NCBI GenBank assembly: GCA_036703275.1
Contig: DATNPK010000092.1
Span: 1 to 64,000, forward strand
From: Coleofasciculaceae cyanobacterium
Lineage (GTDB): Bacteria > Cyanobacteriota > Cyanobacteriia > Cyanobacteriales > Xenococcaceae
Direction of reading: 5' to 3'
Length of the DNA: 64,000 nt
Part shown: positions 1 to 8,588 of the stretch, one piece after another
How positions within the stretch are numbered: the stretch's first letter is position 1
Layout: every line of letters starts with the position of its first letter
Notes under the pieces: generated by a model
Told to the model about the DNA's origin: nothing
Databases searched by the model: none
Seen by the model: only the letters and a program-made list of their open reading frames with translations
Translations under genes and position numbers: made by a program

Positions 1-1
1 T

Positions 2-175
2 GCCAAGCGTGACTTCTGGTACGCTTACAAAACAGTCATTCCTTCAAAACGCCATCGAGCGTTCGGGAAAGAAACAGGCAAAACTAATGATCTTGAAAGG
101 TTCAATTGCACTTTACGCCCAAGAGTTTCTCGATTAGTCCGCAATACAGTTCAGGGCTTCTCGCCGACCAGCTAA
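2..175 (+). pseudogene. IS1-family transposase, C-terminal fragment
   Basis: The window opens inside a reading frame of 57 codons ending at a TAA. It reads like the end of an IS1-type DDE transposase: a YAYKTVIP-like segment, HRAFGKETGKTN, the conserved LERFNCTLRPRVSRLVR block that contains the catalytic Glu, then a short tail. IS1 transposases usually continue with a KTLSFSKK-like stretch and about 20 more residues. Here the end is the odd NTVQGFSPTS, so the copy is probably degraded or frameshifted at its 3' end. The 5' part lies outside the window, so intactness cannot be judged. Confidence 0.7.
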
Positions 176-336
176 AAAACCGCTCGCACTGCAATTCCCA
201 TATAAAAATTGCGCTCGCCTCACCTTAAAACACCAAAATATAGCTTTTGCTCTTTGATTTTTTGCTTTCAGGAGATCGCCTTGGCGCCAATCTCTAATTA
301 CCAACTCAGGATATTTACAATATCTGACTCCTGACT

Positions 337-951
337 CTAACTGTGTACCCTCGGTTCGTGGTGTAAAGTACTCAAAATACTACTTTCATATTCAGCTAAC
401 TCTGCTAGCCGAGTTTCTACAGTAGCGCGATCGCTATATTCTTGAGCTAATACCCAATAAATTCCATAATGGCGGGCTTCTGATGCCATTAAGCTAAGAT
501 AAAATTTAGCCAAATCTGGATCGGGACAGTATTCTCCAAGCAAACCCAATCTTTCGTGAGAACGAGCTTCGATAATCGCTGAAATTAATAGAGAATCAAC
601 TAAACGATCTGGTTCAGAATGCCGTATTTGAGATTTTAACTGCGAGAAATAAGGGGGAGAATTTAAAGGTGCAAGAGGAATCCCCAGCTTTTCTAACCAT
701 TGATTGACCTGTTCAAAATGTGATAATTCTTCAGATGCGATCGCAGTTAACTGACGGACTAGCTTCTGATGAGAGGGATAGCGAAACATCAAATTTATTG
801 CCACTCCTGCTGCCTTACGTTCACAATGAGAGTGATCTAGTAAAATTATTTTTAAATTGGCGATCGCTTGCTCAATCCAGGTCGAATTTGACGGCTGTTG
901 CAAAATTTTTATGGTAGCAACCGCCTTAGAAGAAACTACTCGATTCTTCAT
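337..951 (-). CDS. miaE: tRNA-(ms2io6A)-hydroxylase, MiaE-like
   Basis: A 204-residue ferritin-like diiron protein. MiaE hydroxylates the isopentenyl group of 2-methylthio-N6-isopentenyladenosine at position 37 of tRNAs reading UNN codons. The carboxylate/histidine ligands are visible in order: Glu44 in HCERKA, Glu75 and His78 in EELSH, Glu128 in EARSHER, and Glu158 with His161 in EARHY. This is the paired ExxH arrangement of four-helix-bundle diiron enzymes. Length fits the family (about 200 residues). It reads away from the phosphatase gene at 1.17 kb, with about 215 bp between them, and seems monocistronic. The family is well conserved in cyanobacteria, so confidence is high, although the substrate has not been tested for this copy. 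Confidence 0.9.
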   Translation of the reverse strand: MKNRVVSSKAVATIKILQQPSNSTWIEQAIANLKIILLDHSHCERKAAGVAINLMFRYPSHQKLVRQLTAIASEELSHFEQVNQWLEKLGIPLAPLNSPPYFSQLKSQIRHSEPDRLVDSLLISAIIEARSHERLGLLGEYCPDPDLAKFYLSLMASEARHYGIYWVLAQEYSDRATVETRLAELAEYESSILSTLHHEPRVHS

Positions 952-1166
952 TGTTCTCCTATACTAAAAATACTAAAAAAACGTTATTTTCTCTGGTTTA
1001 CGATATTTTGTCTTCTAATTTACGAAAATTAGTCGTTTGACATTTATATCATCTGCCATAAATCGGGAATACCTACTAGTAAGTTAACAATTAGCTTTTA
1101 TTATCTGGTAAACCCACGATTGATGAATATTAATTGCTCCCTATGCATCTTGTTAAAACAGCCAAT

Positions 1167-1916
1167 ATGACCAAAAATCGTCGAATCGTCATTGGTGACG
1201 TACATGGACACTACGACACTTTAATCGCATTACTAGATACTATTGCACCAAATAGTCAAGATGAAGTATATTTTTTGGGTGATTTAATTGATCGAGGTCC
1301 TAAAAGCGCGCAGGTTGTTGATTTGGTCATGCGTAATCAGTTTCACTGCTTGCGAGGAAATCATGAAGAAATGCTGTTAGATGTTGTTGGGACTGGGGAA
1401 GTATCGATAGATCTATACCAAAGCTGGTTGTATAGTGGTGGTCACGCTACAGTTGAGAGTTATGACAGTAAAATTCCCCAAGAACATATCAACTGGATGA
1501 AAGAATTACCTTTATATCTGGATTTGGGAGATTTTTGGCTAGTTCATGCAGGAGTCGATCCCAAAATTCCGCTAACTCAACAGGGTGCAGATCAATTTTG
1601 CTGGATTCGAGACGACTTTCATACTGCAAATCAAGCTTTTTTTCAGAACAAACTGATTATTACAGGACATACAATTACTTTTACTCTTCCTGGAGTTAAG
1701 CCTGGGCAAATCGCCGCGGGGAAAGGATGGTTAGACATTGAAACTGGTGCATACCATCATCATAGTGGTTGGATGACGGCGGTAGATCTCAATCAGCATA
1801 AAGTTTATCAGGCAAATTCTTTTGATGGCAGGATTCGGATTATGCCTTTGAGCAAAGCGATCGCCAAAGTAGATGCAACGAAAATTATGCCTCGTAAAAT
1901 GCGTAAACGAGCATAA
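1167..1916 (+). CDS. PPP-family metallophosphatase (PrpA-like serine/threonine phosphatase)
   Basis: This calcineurin-like phosphoesterase has the full PPP signature near its N-terminus: GDVHGH, GDLIDRG and GNHEE, followed by VHAGVD and GHT. These provide the two-metal site. Such bacterial enzymes (PrpA/ApaH-like) remove phosphate from Ser/Thr, and sometimes Tyr, of proteins; some hydrolyse Ap4A. The ATG at 1167 is chosen because the first motif begins only about ten residues later, as in relatives. In-frame ATG at 1143 and TTG at 1134 are possible earlier starts, and no clear Shine-Dalgarno decides between them. The C-terminus is basic (PRKMRKRA). The partner protein is not evident from the neighbours. 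Confidence 0.88.
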   Translation: MTKNRRIVIGDVHGHYDTLIALLDTIAPNSQDEVYFLGDLIDRGPKSAQVVDLVMRNQFHCLRGNHEEMLLDVVGTGEVSIDLYQSWLYSGGHATVESYDSKIPQEHINWMKELPLYLDLGDFWLVHAGVDPKIPLTQQGADQFCWIRDDFHTANQAFFQNKLIITGHTITFTLPGVKPGQIAAGKGWLDIETGAYHHHSGWMTAVDLNQHKVYQANSFDGRIRIMPLSKAIAKVDATKIMPRKMRKRA

Positions 1917-2195
1917 ACAATCAAGATTGATTATTTTATTCTTCTTCTAGCAGAAGAGCCTCGCCAATGCGCGATGGGAGGTTCAATGATACTTAATTTC
2001 AAATATCAGCCTTAATTCTCTAAATATTTTTATTCATTTGCTACTGCTACTTTCCCCTTCTTTGGTCAAAAGCGATCGCTCTTGCTCAAACTATGACTTT
2101 TAATACTGGTCATCATCAAGTTAACCAGGATGATGGAGTTAGCCTGATATATTTAGACTAACTCTTTTGTTTAGTTAACTTGGGCAAACGCCTAG
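1917..2195. other. Intergenic region between convergent genes, no gene seen
   Basis: About 280 bp between the phosphatase gene and the convergent radical SAM gene. I see a short inverted repeat just after the phosphatase stop (AATCAAGATTGATT) and a HIP1 octamer, but no open frame or RNA gene I can support. Confidence 0.4.
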
Positions 2196-3773
2196 TTAGG
2201 CGATCGCATCTATTTTAGGAGTTGCCTGCTGTAGTCGTTTCTCCTGTGCCTGAAACTCGGCAAGCTGTGCTTCAATCTCATCCTTAACAATCTGACGATA
2301 TTCTAAAAAATGTTCGTTGTGGGCGCACATAGTCAGATAGTGTTCCCATACTCCAGGGTTATGACGGAAGATGCCAAACAAATGATGCCAAAACTTCCAG
2401 CGGGTATTGCGCTTAATACCCTGTCGCCAAACCACAATAGCTAAGGCTCTGAGATCGACCCAACTGGGCATAGTGAAGGGTGCTTCGTGTTGCGGTGTAC
2501 CCAGTTTGAGAAAGCAACGATATACGCGGTCTAAATATCTTTTGGGTTCGTATAGTGTCCAAAATGCTTCAATATATTCGGTCGCAATATCCTCAATTGG
2601 ACGAGTCGGAATAAAATTCATTAAGGTAGTTTGATTGATATCTTGTCTGGTACTGTCTCGTAAACGATTTTCTTTTTCCAGTCGATCCCATAGGGCAGTT
2701 AGGGGTAAAGCCTGCAACATACCAAACATCGCAGTAGGAATCGCCGCTGCTTCGACAAAATCAATAATTCGGTTTCCCGCACCTTTGTTTTCGTTATCAA
2801 AACCAATAATAAACCCAGCCATGGGGCGTAATCCTGCCTGGATCATCTTGTCTACCGTTTCGGCTAGTGAACCACGGGTGTTTTGAAACTTTTTAGTTAA
2901 CTGCAAACTTGACTCGTCAGGAGTTTCGATGCCTAAAAAGACAGCATTAAAATTACACTGCACCATTAATTCCATCAGTTCGGAATCGTTGGCTAAATCT
3001 ACAGAAGCTTCAGTATTAAAATCAAAAGGATATTGATGGGCTTCCTGCCAAGCTTTTAATTCCTTGAGCAACAATTTGACGTTACGCTTGTTGCCAATAA
3101 AGTTATCATCCACCATAAAGATTGAGCGTCGCCAGCCTAATTCATAGAGATAGTTTAATTCTCTGAGTAGCTGTGCTGGTTCTTTGGTGCGGGGTTTACG
3201 ACCATAAAGTACGATAATATCGCAAAACTCACATTGGAACGGACAGCCACGCGAAAACTGCACCGACATAGAGTCATAAGCATCAAACTCTAGCAAGTCA
3301 TAACGAGGAACAGGAGTGATGGTTACATCTGGCTTTTCAGTGGCGCGAAAAGTACCGCTAGTTTCGCCCCTTTGTATTGCCTCGACAAACTGAGGTAGAG
3401 TAATTTCCCCTTCATCTAAAATCAAAAAGTCTGCCCCCGCAGCTTTGGGTTCATTAGGTAAAGAGGTTGAATATGGCCCCCCAACCGCAACTAATTTATC
3501 TCGTCTTTTAGCTTCGGCAATTTGCTCCAACATGTCCTGCTTCTGGACAATCATGGCGGAGAAAATGACTAGCTCAGCCCATTCCCACTCAGCTTCCGTC
3601 ACGTCTCTAATATTGCGATCGACCAGTTTAAACTCCCATTCTTGGGGCAGAATGGCAGCTACGGTCAGCATTCCTAAAGGTGGTAATAATACCTTGCGAT
3701 CAACTAGTTCGAGGATTTTGTCATAAGACCAGAAGGTTTGCGGAAAGACGGGATAAATTAATAAGGCACGCAT
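2196..3773 (-). CDS. B12-binding-domain radical SAM protein with DUF4070-type C-terminus
   Basis: A 525-residue class-B-type radical SAM protein. An N-terminal cobalamin-binding-like Rossmann region (about 1-140) lacks an obvious DxHxxG motif. The radical SAM core follows, with the 4Fe-4S cysteines Cys177, Cys181 and Cys184 in GCPFQCEFCD. The C-terminal 200 residues resemble DUF4070. These enzymes typically methylate or rearrange unactivated carbons. The layout is that of the superfamily containing the hopanoid methylases HpnP and HpnR, and a hopanoid glycosyltransferase gene lies 0.7 kb upstream on the same strand. I cannot separate HpnP from close cyanobacterial paralogues by eye, so no symbol is given. 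The ATG at 3771-3773 fits family N-termini (MRALLIYP). Confidence 0.82.
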   Translation of the reverse strand: MRALLIYPVFPQTFWSYDKILELVDRKVLLPPLGMLTVAAILPQEWEFKLVDRNIRDVTEAEWEWAELVIFSAMIVQKQDMLEQIAEAKRRDKLVAVGGPYSTSLPNEPKAAGADFLILDEGEITLPQFVEAIQRGETSGTFRATEKPDVTITPVPRYDLLEFDAYDSMSVQFSRGCPFQCEFCDIIVLYGRKPRTKEPAQLLRELNYLYELGWRRSIFMVDDNFIGNKRNVKLLLKELKAWQEAHQYPFDFNTEASVDLANDSELMELMVQCNFNAVFLGIETPDESSLQLTKKFQNTRGSLAETVDKMIQAGLRPMAGFIIGFDNENKGAGNRIIDFVEAAAIPTAMFGMLQALPLTALWDRLEKENRLRDSTRQDINQTTLMNFIPTRPIEDIATEYIEAFWTLYEPKRYLDRVYRCFLKLGTPQHEAPFTMPSWVDLRALAIVVWRQGIKRNTRWKFWHHLFGIFRHNPGVWEHYLTMCAHNEHFLEYRQIVKDEIEAQLAEFQAQEKRLQQATPKIDAIA

Positions 3774-3810
3774 TTTAAACTAATCCTCACAGAACAACTC
3801 ATTTTGGAGA

Positions 3811-4254
3811 CTATTGGAGATTACATTGTATATGAGGGAAACCTAATCTGTGTTTTTTAGTTCTTAGTTGTTCATTTATGTAATCGTCAAGATTCTTAAT
3901 TTCAGCCTTCGCAGCTTTTCCCACTTCAGCGGTCTTTTTTATTGCACCTGTTTCTAAAACGCCTTGGCAATTATTTAAAACTTCAATGAGACGTTGGTTG
4001 ATTTCGTCATAATTTTCGTTACCCAATCTAAATAAGATTACACTGGGAAAGGATTCTTGATTAACAGCTAATAGTTGAGCAAAATCTAAATCTACCGTTA
4101 AGATAATTCGTCCTTCAGTACGAGCTAGATCGAGAATTTCATCATCTGGTAATCTTTGTAATCCTTTTTCTCGTAAATGGAAAACATCATAACCGCGATC
4201 GCGTAACCAATCGATAGTACGTAATGAAATTCCCATATGCGCCAAAAATTTCAT
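3811..4254 (-). CDS. DUF5615 (PIN-like) toxin-type protein with unusual C-terminus
   Basis: The first 115 residues match the DUF5615 PIN-like family: MKFLAHMGIS, the DVFHLREKGLQRLPDDEIL segment, and the IILTVDLDFAQLL segment with acidic residues at the usual nuclease positions. Members are usually about 110-120 residues and paired with a DUF433 antitoxin. Here the usual short C-terminal beta-strand end is replaced by about 40 charged residues (KKTAEVGKAAKAEIKNLDDY onward), giving 147. The first strand normally has an Asp (FLxDxxIS); here it reads FLAHMGIS, so one conserved acid appears to be lost. A truncated DUF433-like frame lies 5 bp upstream. The module may be decaying or repurposed; activity is doubtful. 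Confidence 0.75.
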   Translation of the reverse strand: MKFLAHMGISLRTIDWLRDRGYDVFHLREKGLQRLPDDEILDLARTEGRIILTVDLDFAQLLAVNQESFPSVILFRLGNENYDEINQRLIEVLNNCQGVLETGAIKKTAEVGKAAKAEIKNLDDYINEQLRTKKHRLGFPHIQCNLQ

Positions 4255-4259
4255 TCAAA

Positions 4260-4424
4260 TTATACAGTAATTTCAAAAGGATAAACGCTTTCTCTAATCA
4301 ATAAAGCAGCATATTGCAAAGATTGTTTAATATCATCTAATTTCAAATCGGGATATTTTTCGATGATTTCTTCAAAAGATTTGCCATTTGCCACGAGGTT
4401 AACAATTAAAGCCGTCCGTTTCGC
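4260..4424 (-). pseudogene. Truncated DUF433-family antitoxin remnant
   Basis: A frame on the minus strand, bounded by a TAG at 4425-4427 and a TAA at 4260-4262, translates to the C-terminal half of a DUF433 protein: LIVNLVANGKSFEEIIEKYP, then DLKLDDIKQSLQYAALLIRES. The first part of the domain (the G-x-PxxKGTRxxV region) is missing and no ATG is present. The stop lies 5 bp before the start of the DUF5615 gene, the usual antitoxin-toxin order. An internal GTG might yield a tiny peptide, but a broken antitoxin is the simpler reading. Confidence 0.65.
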
Positions 4425-4475
4425 CTAGGTACTTAATGTAATGCGATCGCCACGGCTTAAAAGAGTAATTATTAA

Positions 4476-5630
4476 TCAATCATAAGTTCTCCCTTTCCAC
4501 GCCCCACCCTGACCTTGATAGTATTTAATTGCCGAATCGATAGTCATTAAAGTGTATAAAAAAGCGATCGCTGGTAATAATCCTGTCCAAGCCCAAGACA
4601 GTTTATAGAGTCTGATCGTGGGGACATAAGCCCAGATCATCAGTGACCAAGTAATAGCACAGGTGCTAAATACTAGCCAGTTACTAGTTACTAGTCCCCA
4701 AATCATGCCAATGGGGGCAATTAAGTAAACTATGACCATGGCGAGCGTCGTGCCGATTAATAGCAGCGGAGAATAATTTAGCTGGGTATAGGCAGTGCGG
4801 GCAATAGTATTCCAAATTACTTTTAAATTATCGTAGCCTCTCAGGCTAATAGTAGTTTCGCTCAAGCCCAACCAAATGTTTTTTCCTTGAGATTTCACTG
4901 CTTTTGCCAAAGAACAATCATCAATTAGAGCATCTTTGATCGTCGCAATACCGCCTATTTCTAATAAAGCCTTGTTGCTAATTAAGATGCAGCCCCCCGC
5001 CGCCGCCGCCATCGGCTTGTGCCAGTCATTTACCCAAGAAAATGGATAAAGCTTTTGAAAGAAAAAGACAAAGGCAGGAATTAATAATTTTTCCCAAAAA
5101 CTCTGACAGCGCAGCAATACCATTAGGGAGACTAAATCTAAGTTTTCTGTTTCTGCTTTAGCAATTAACTGAGTTAAATTATCAGGATCGTGTTTGATGT
5201 CTGCATCGGTGAATAAAAAATAATCGGGTGCAGGGATTTGGGCTTGAGCATATTCAATACCCTGGTACATCGCCCAAAGTTTGCCTTTCCAGCCTGATTC
5301 TAAAGGCTTGCCAGTAATTACTTTTAAGAGATCGCTTTTACCTAGTTGAGCAGCAGTTGCCAAAGCAATTTCGCTAGTGCGATCGCTACTATTATCATCA
5401 ACTAATGCGATCAAAAACTCACCCTGATAATTCTGGTTTAACAGAGAAGTCAAACTAATTGCGATCGCTTCGGCCTCATCTCTGGCGGGGACAATAGCCC
5501 AGACACGGCGATAAGTCTCGAGTTTAAGACTACCTTCTACGCGCTGCTTTGCCTGCCAAAAGTCTCCCCAAAACAACAAGAGAAATAACCAAACGCTTAA
5601 GGACAAAACCGCTACAACAATTACTAACAT
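4476..5630 (-). CDS. hpnB: Hopene-associated family 2 glycosyltransferase HpnB
   Basis: A 384-residue membrane glycosyltransferase. One N-terminal transmembrane helix (1-22) is followed by a GT-A domain with VWAIVPARDEAEAI, VDDNSSDRT, FTDADIKHDP (the metal-binding DxD-like site) and IDDCSLAKAV, then three or four C-terminal membrane helices (about 295-370). This is the HpnB layout, a GT2 enzyme found with hopanoid genes and proposed to act on hopanoid or related lipid head groups; its exact product is not settled. Squalene-hopene cyclase is encoded in the same window, but 36 kb away. The ATG at 5628-5630 gives a normal family start. It is divergent from the ammonium-sensor gene, with about 127 bp between them. 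Confidence 0.85.
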   Translation of the reverse strand: MLVIVVAVLSLSVWLFLLLFWGDFWQAKQRVEGSLKLETYRRVWAIVPARDEAEAIAISLTSLLNQNYQGEFLIALVDDNSSDRTSEIALATAAQLGKSDLLKVITGKPLESGWKGKLWAMYQGIEYAQAQIPAPDYFLFTDADIKHDPDNLTQLIAKAETENLDLVSLMVLLRCQSFWEKLLIPAFVFFFQKLYPFSWVNDWHKPMAAAAGGCILISNKALLEIGGIATIKDALIDDCSLAKAVKSQGKNIWLGLSETTISLRGYDNLKVIWNTIARTAYTQLNYSPLLLIGTTLAMVIVYLIAPIGMIWGLVTSNWLVFSTCAITWSLMIWAYVPTIRLYKLSWAWTGLLPAIAFLYTLMTIDSAIKYYQGQGGAWKGRTYD

Positions 5631-5757
5631 TTTATTTTCAACCAGCTCTGCTTGCGATCTCCTGACTTTTAATCTTTGTAGTCCATACCATTAATGCCCA
5701 GCGAAAAGGGAACAATTAAATCGAAGCTCAATCTTATCATTCAAGCGATCGCTACCT

Positions 5758-8565
5758 ATGAACTCTAACTATTTGTGGTTGATTTTTAGTACTTTTCTCA
5801 TTTTTCTAATGCAGCCAGGGTTTATGTGTTTGGAGTCTGGCATGACTCGAACTAAAAATAGTATCAATGTAGCCATCAAAAACCTGATCGATTTGGGCAT
5901 TTCCATAATTTTGTTTTGGGCAGTGGGTTACGGTATTAGTTTCGGTGACTGCGTAGTAACCATAGCAGGCATAATTGGCTCAAATCATTTCTTCTTTAAT
6001 CCAGAATTTTTTTCAGCTCGAGAAATTATTTTCTTCATTTTTCAAATGATGTTTTGCAGTACTGCTGCGACGATTGTTTCGGGTGCTACCGCCGAGCGAC
6101 TGAGATTTCGAGCTTATGTAATTGTCACCATAATTATTTCTGGTCTAGTGTATCCTGTATTTTGTCACTGGGTCTGGAATGATTGTGGTTATTTAAAACA
6201 ACTTGGATTCGTAGATTTTGCTGGTTCTACGGTAGTTCATGGTATTGGTGGTTGGGTCGCTTTGGCTACCATTTTGGTTGTAGGTTCGAGAACAGGACGA
6301 TTTGATCGCTCGGGTAAAACTCATCACCTTCATGGTTCAAACCTATCTTTTTCTGTTCTGGGGGCAATGTTGATTTGGGTAGGATGGCTCGGTTTTAATG
6401 GCGGTAGCGTTCAAGCTTTAAACAGTACCGTTGCCCTAATAATACTCAATACCATGCTAGCTGGGGCAGCAGGAATGCTGTGTGCAGGATTAGTCAGTTG
6501 GCAAAGATTAAAAATTAATAAAGTGGAATTCTTAATCAATGGTTCTTTAGCGGGACTGGTTTCAATTACCGCAGTTTGTAATGCAGTTTCTCCAGTACTG
6601 GCAATTGCGATCGGTTCGGTTGGTGGAGCAGTAAGTATTTTAGTTAGCTATTGGTTACGCTATTGGCAAATTGATGATGCGGTTGATGCCATTGCTGTTC
6701 ATCTTGGTGCTGGAATTTGGGGAACTCTAGCAGTCGCTTTGTTTGGTAATCCAGATATTCTTGATACAGGATTAAATCGAGTCAATCAGTTCTTCATCCA
6801 GCTATTAGGTCTAGCAGCTTGTGGCATTTGGGCTTTTGGAGTGACCTGGGTTTTACTCAAGATTATTAATCGTTTGATGCCTTTACGGGTTTCTTTAGCC
6901 GATGAGGAACGAGGATTAAACATTTCGGAACACTATGCTAGAAACGCAGTATATGAAATGCTCCAGGTAATGGATCGACAAGCAGCCGATCAAGACCTAA
7001 GTATTAGAGTTCCCGTAGAACCTTTTACCGAAATTGGTTACGTAGCTAGTCATTACAATCGTGTGATTGATTCTCTCGCAGGTTCGACGCAACAGTTAAA
7101 GCAATTCAATACTGAATTGGAACAAAAGATTGAGCAACGCACTGGCGAACTCTTGAGCGCCAAAGAAAAAGCTGAGGTGGCTAATCAAGCTAAAAGTGCC
7201 TTTATTGCCAATATGAGTCATGAACTGAGAACCCCGCTCAACGCTATTCTTGGTTTTGCTCAATTGATGGCTCGCAATCAGACTTTACCCGCCCAAGAAA
7301 AAAAATATACTGACATCATTAATCGCAGTGGCGAACATTTGTTATCACTAATCAACAATGTTTTAGATTTATCTAAGATTGAGGCAGAACATTTGACCTT
7401 AGACTTAGTTGATTTCGATCTTTATGCTTTTTTAGATAATTTGTCACAAATGTTCGTTCTTAAAGCATCCAGCAAAAATTTGCAGCTTGAGTGTGAAATC
7501 GATCCTGCAACTCCCAAATATATTCAGGCTGACCAGGGAAAATTACGTCAAATCGTGCTTAATTTACTGAATAATGCGCTTAAATTTACCGACCAAGGAG
7601 GCGTAATCCTCAAAGTTTTTCCTGCTGCCGAAGTCGTCGAGCAAGATAAAAGTCTTAAGTTAATCTTTGCGGTTGAAGATACAGGACAGGGTATAGCAGT
7701 CGAAGAGTTAGATACTCTATTTAATCCTTTTACTCAAACTGAATCAGGAAAAAATGCTGAGGAAGGAACGGGGTTAGGACTTGCTATTAGTCGTAAATTC
7801 GTGCAGCTAATGGGAGGAGATATTAAAGTTCGCTCGACAGTAAACCAAGGAAGTGTCTTTAGCTTTGACGTAGCCATCAAAATTGTGACCCCAGATCGAC
7901 TTCCCAAGCGCGTTAGTCCATTAGTTATTGCCTTACCGCCAAATCGACAGTGCCGAATTTTAATCGTGGATGATAAGCCTTATAACCGAGAGCTGTTAGT
8001 CAAAATGCTTGAGCCGATGGGTTTTGAGATTAAGACAGCAGCCAATGGCGATCGCGCGATCGCTCTCTGGCGACAATGGCAGCCCGAGCTTATTTTTATG
8101 GACATCAGAATGCCCCAGATGAATGGTCATGAGGCGATACAGATAATCAAAGGCGATACTTCATCCAATACTAAAATTATTGTTTTAACCGCTAGTGCAT
8201 TAGAAGAAGAACGAGCTAGTATCTTAGCTTTGGGCTGTGATGACTTTATGCGCAAGCCTTTTAAAATGGATGAACTGGTGTTAATGATGGCGAAGCATTT
8301 AGGGGTGTGCTATACCTGTGCAGAAGAAAACTCGGTTCTGGAATCTCAATTACCTTTATCAGCTTTGGATCGCGATTCCTTTACCACCATAGCCGATGAA
8401 TTAATTTTAGAACTCCAGCAATCCATTATGGAAATTGATTTAGACAAAATTGAGCAGATTGTCGAGAAGATTAGTCAGGAAAATGAATTACTAGCCCAAA
8501 TGATCGAGCAACATATTAGTAATTTTGAATACGAGCATATTTTAAATATATTGCCTCTTAATTAA
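5758..8565 (+). CDS. Ammonium-transporter-domain sensor histidine kinase with C-terminal receiver (Amt-HK-REC)
   Basis: A 935-residue fusion. Residues 1-375 form an Amt/Rh channel domain with the family motif around [11 protein letters not shown], the substrate-site Asp153 and the twin pore histidines His161 (STVVHG) and His315 (IAVHLG). Residues about 375-450 form a HAMP-like linker, then a coiled coil. The kinase follows: HisKA with His488 in [10 protein letters not shown]-box LLNNALKF, and G-boxes DTGQG and GTGLG. The receiver (about 731-855) has Asp782 in MDIRMP. The C-terminal tail of about 80 residues is helical and acidic. Amt-kinase fusions are known ammonium sensors, characterised in an anammox bacterium. 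Because the pore histidines are kept, sensing, transport, or both are possible. The next gene begins 23 bp downstream and is probably co-transcribed. Confidence 0.93.
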   Translation: MNSNYLWLIFSTFLIFLMQPGFMCLESGMTRTKNSINVAIKNLIDLGISIILFWAVGYGISFGDCVVTIAGIIGSNHFFFNPEFFSAREIIFFIFQMMFCSTAATIVSGATAERLRFRAYVIVTIIISGLVYPVFCHWVWNDCGYLKQLGFVDFAGSTVVHGIGGWVALATILVVGSRTGRFDRSGKTHHLHGSNLSFSVLGAMLIWVGWLGFNGGSVQALNSTVALIILNTMLAGAAGMLCAGLVSWQRLKINKVEFLINGSLAGLVSITAVCNAVSPVLAIAIGSVGGAVSILVSYWLRYWQIDDAVDAIAVHLGAGIWGTLAVALFGNPDILDTGLNRVNQFFIQLLGLAACGIWAFGVTWVLLKIINRLMPLRVSLADEERGLNISEHYARNAVYEMLQVMDRQAADQDLSIRVPVEPFTEIGYVASHYNRVIDSLAGSTQQLKQFNTELEQKIEQRTGELLSAKEKAEVANQAKSAFIANMSHELRTPLNAILGFAQLMARNQTLPAQEKKYTDIINRSGEHLLSLINNVLDLSKIEAEHLTLDLVDFDLYAFLDNLSQMFVLKASSKNLQLECEIDPATPKYIQADQGKLRQIVLNLLNNALKFTDQGGVILKVFPAAEVVEQDKSLKLIFAVEDTGQGIAVEELDTLFNPFTQTESGKNAEEGTGLGLAISRKFVQLMGGDIKVRSTVNQGSVFSFDVAIKIVTPDRLPKRVSPLVIALPPNRQCRILIVDDKPYNRELLVKMLEPMGFEIKTAANGDRAIALWRQWQPELIFMDIRMPQMNGHEAIQIIKGDTSSNTKIIVLTASALEEERASILALGCDDFMRKPFKMDELVLMMAKHLGVCYTCAEENSVLESQLPLSALDRDSFTTIADELILELQQSIMEIDLDKIEQIVEKISQENELLAQMIEQHISNFEYEHILNILPLN

Positions 8566-8588
8566 CGTTGTCTAAGGAAAATTGAATA

